DNA from: JAKAWW01 sp049965095
Lineage (GTDB): Archaea; Micrarchaeota; Micrarchaeia; Micrarchaeales; Micrarchaeaceae
NCBI GenBank assembly: GCA_049965095.1
Contig: JBMFWR010000008.1
Span: forward strand, 1-31,494
DNA: 31,494 nucleotides
Direction: 5' to 3'
Position 1 is the first letter of the stretch. The number at the start of each line of letters is the position of its first letter. Position numbers and translations under genes: made by a program. The notes under the pieces were generated by a model that worked only from the letters and a program-made list of their open reading frames with translations, ran no database searches and had not been told where the DNA came from. Positions 31,202-31,494 of the stretch are shown here, in pieces.

Positions 31202-31494
31202 ATGGACTACGAACACAACAGAACTAGTGTAGCAATGATAAACTACCACATTGTTTTCTGTCCAAAATACAGGAGGTCAATACTTGTGGGGAATATAAAG
31301 AAAAGGGCAGATGAGATAATGAAAAATGTTGCTATGGAAAACGGATGGAAAATTATCGCAAGAGAGATAATGCCAAATTATGTGCATCTCTTTGTTTCTG
31401 CTGATGTAAAAACAAGACCTGAAATTGTTGTTAAAAGATTCAAGGGCAGAACATCAAGATACCTCAGGAGAGAGTTCAAAGAACTTTTAAAGAT
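31202..31494 (+). CDS. tnpA: TnpA, Y1 transposase of an IS200/IS605 element (3' part beyond window)
   Basis: The first 97 residues are present and the frame is open at the window end. NYHIVFCPKYRR and the block EIMPNYVHLFVSA are typical of Y1 single-strand transposases, and the part carrying the catalytic Tyr lies beyond the window. The HUH metal-binding motif, normally His-x-His as in PDHVHLF, reads Asn-Tyr60-Val-His62: the first His codon CAT is TAT. This may weaken or abolish nicking. TTG/ATG-type alternatives upstream are not needed; ATG 31202 starts the conserved domain. Confidence 0.92.
   Translation, partial: MDYEHNRTSVAMINYHIVFCPKYRRSILVGNIKKRADEIMKNVAMENGWKIIAREIMPNYVHLFVSADVKTRPEIVVKRFKGRTSRYLRREFKELLK

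Noticed and set aside
1..31494. CRISPR array
   Set aside because: No set of regularly spaced direct repeats was seen in any gap, and no cas gene is present.

Overview
The window is chromosomal DNA of an archaeon. The evidence is a histone-fold protein, an RFC large subunit, an archaeal-type asparaginyl-tRNA synthetase, a class I CCA-adding enzyme, Trm1, an AK6-type kinase, DUF2070 and DUF357 proteins, TATA-box promoters 20-40 nt upstream of starts, aGGTG Shine-Dalgarno sites, and a tRNA-Leu gene with a bulge-helix-bulge mini-intron. Compact gene packing, small proteins and an aerobic-type 2-oxoacid dehydrogenase operon suggest an ARMAN/Micrarchaeota-like DPANN lineage. That placement is inference; no 16S gene is present.

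Layout. Both ends lie in IS200/IS605-type elements in the same orientation: the end of a tnpB at 3-482 with a right-end hairpin, and a left-end hairpin followed by the start of a tnpA from 31202. After the first IS come a nucleoside phosphorylase, a decayed reading frame, and a low-GC islet with two divergent membrane-protein genes. The islet lies between the 3' end of a tRNA-Arg gene and a 14-nt copy of that end. From 3250 to 10482 there is a GlcNAc-1-P transferase-like enzyme, a tailed histone, endonuclease IV, a polyprenol/dolichol-kinase-like protein, AsnRS, a DUF2070 protein and a cis-prenyltransferase. From 10562 to 16607 are RfcL, a KaiC-like ATPase / Cys-repeat surface protein / DHH nuclease operon, and a bitopic membrane protein with an XRE regulator.

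The minus-strand block 22797-16612 is one operon: E1alpha, E1beta, E2 and E3 of a pyruvate/2-oxoacid dehydrogenase complex, then an alpha/beta hydrolase and a flavin reductase. Divergent from it is an encapsulated-ferritin-like protein (EncFtn family) with no encapsulin shell gene in view. Then follow AdoMet decarboxylase, a CPA2 antiporter, tRNA-Ala(CGC), and RNA-maturation genes (CCA-adding enzyme, AK6, DUF357-Trm1). Last come a zinc-ribbon protein, a C39-like protein without its expected catalytic Cys, and tRNA-Leu(CAA).

Themes. Three enzymes fit dolichyl-phosphate and N-glycan initiation (cis-prenyltransferase, dolichol-kinase-like, GlcNAc-1-P transferase-like), and two surface proteins in the same window are crowded with N-x-S/T sequons. 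The most noteworthy items are the 12-nt T-loop intron in tRNA-Leu, the orphan EncFtn, the tailed histone, the Cys-repeat surface protein, the tRNA-Arg-flanked islet, the odd tRNA-Ala core, and a TnpA whose HUH motif has become Tyr-x-His.
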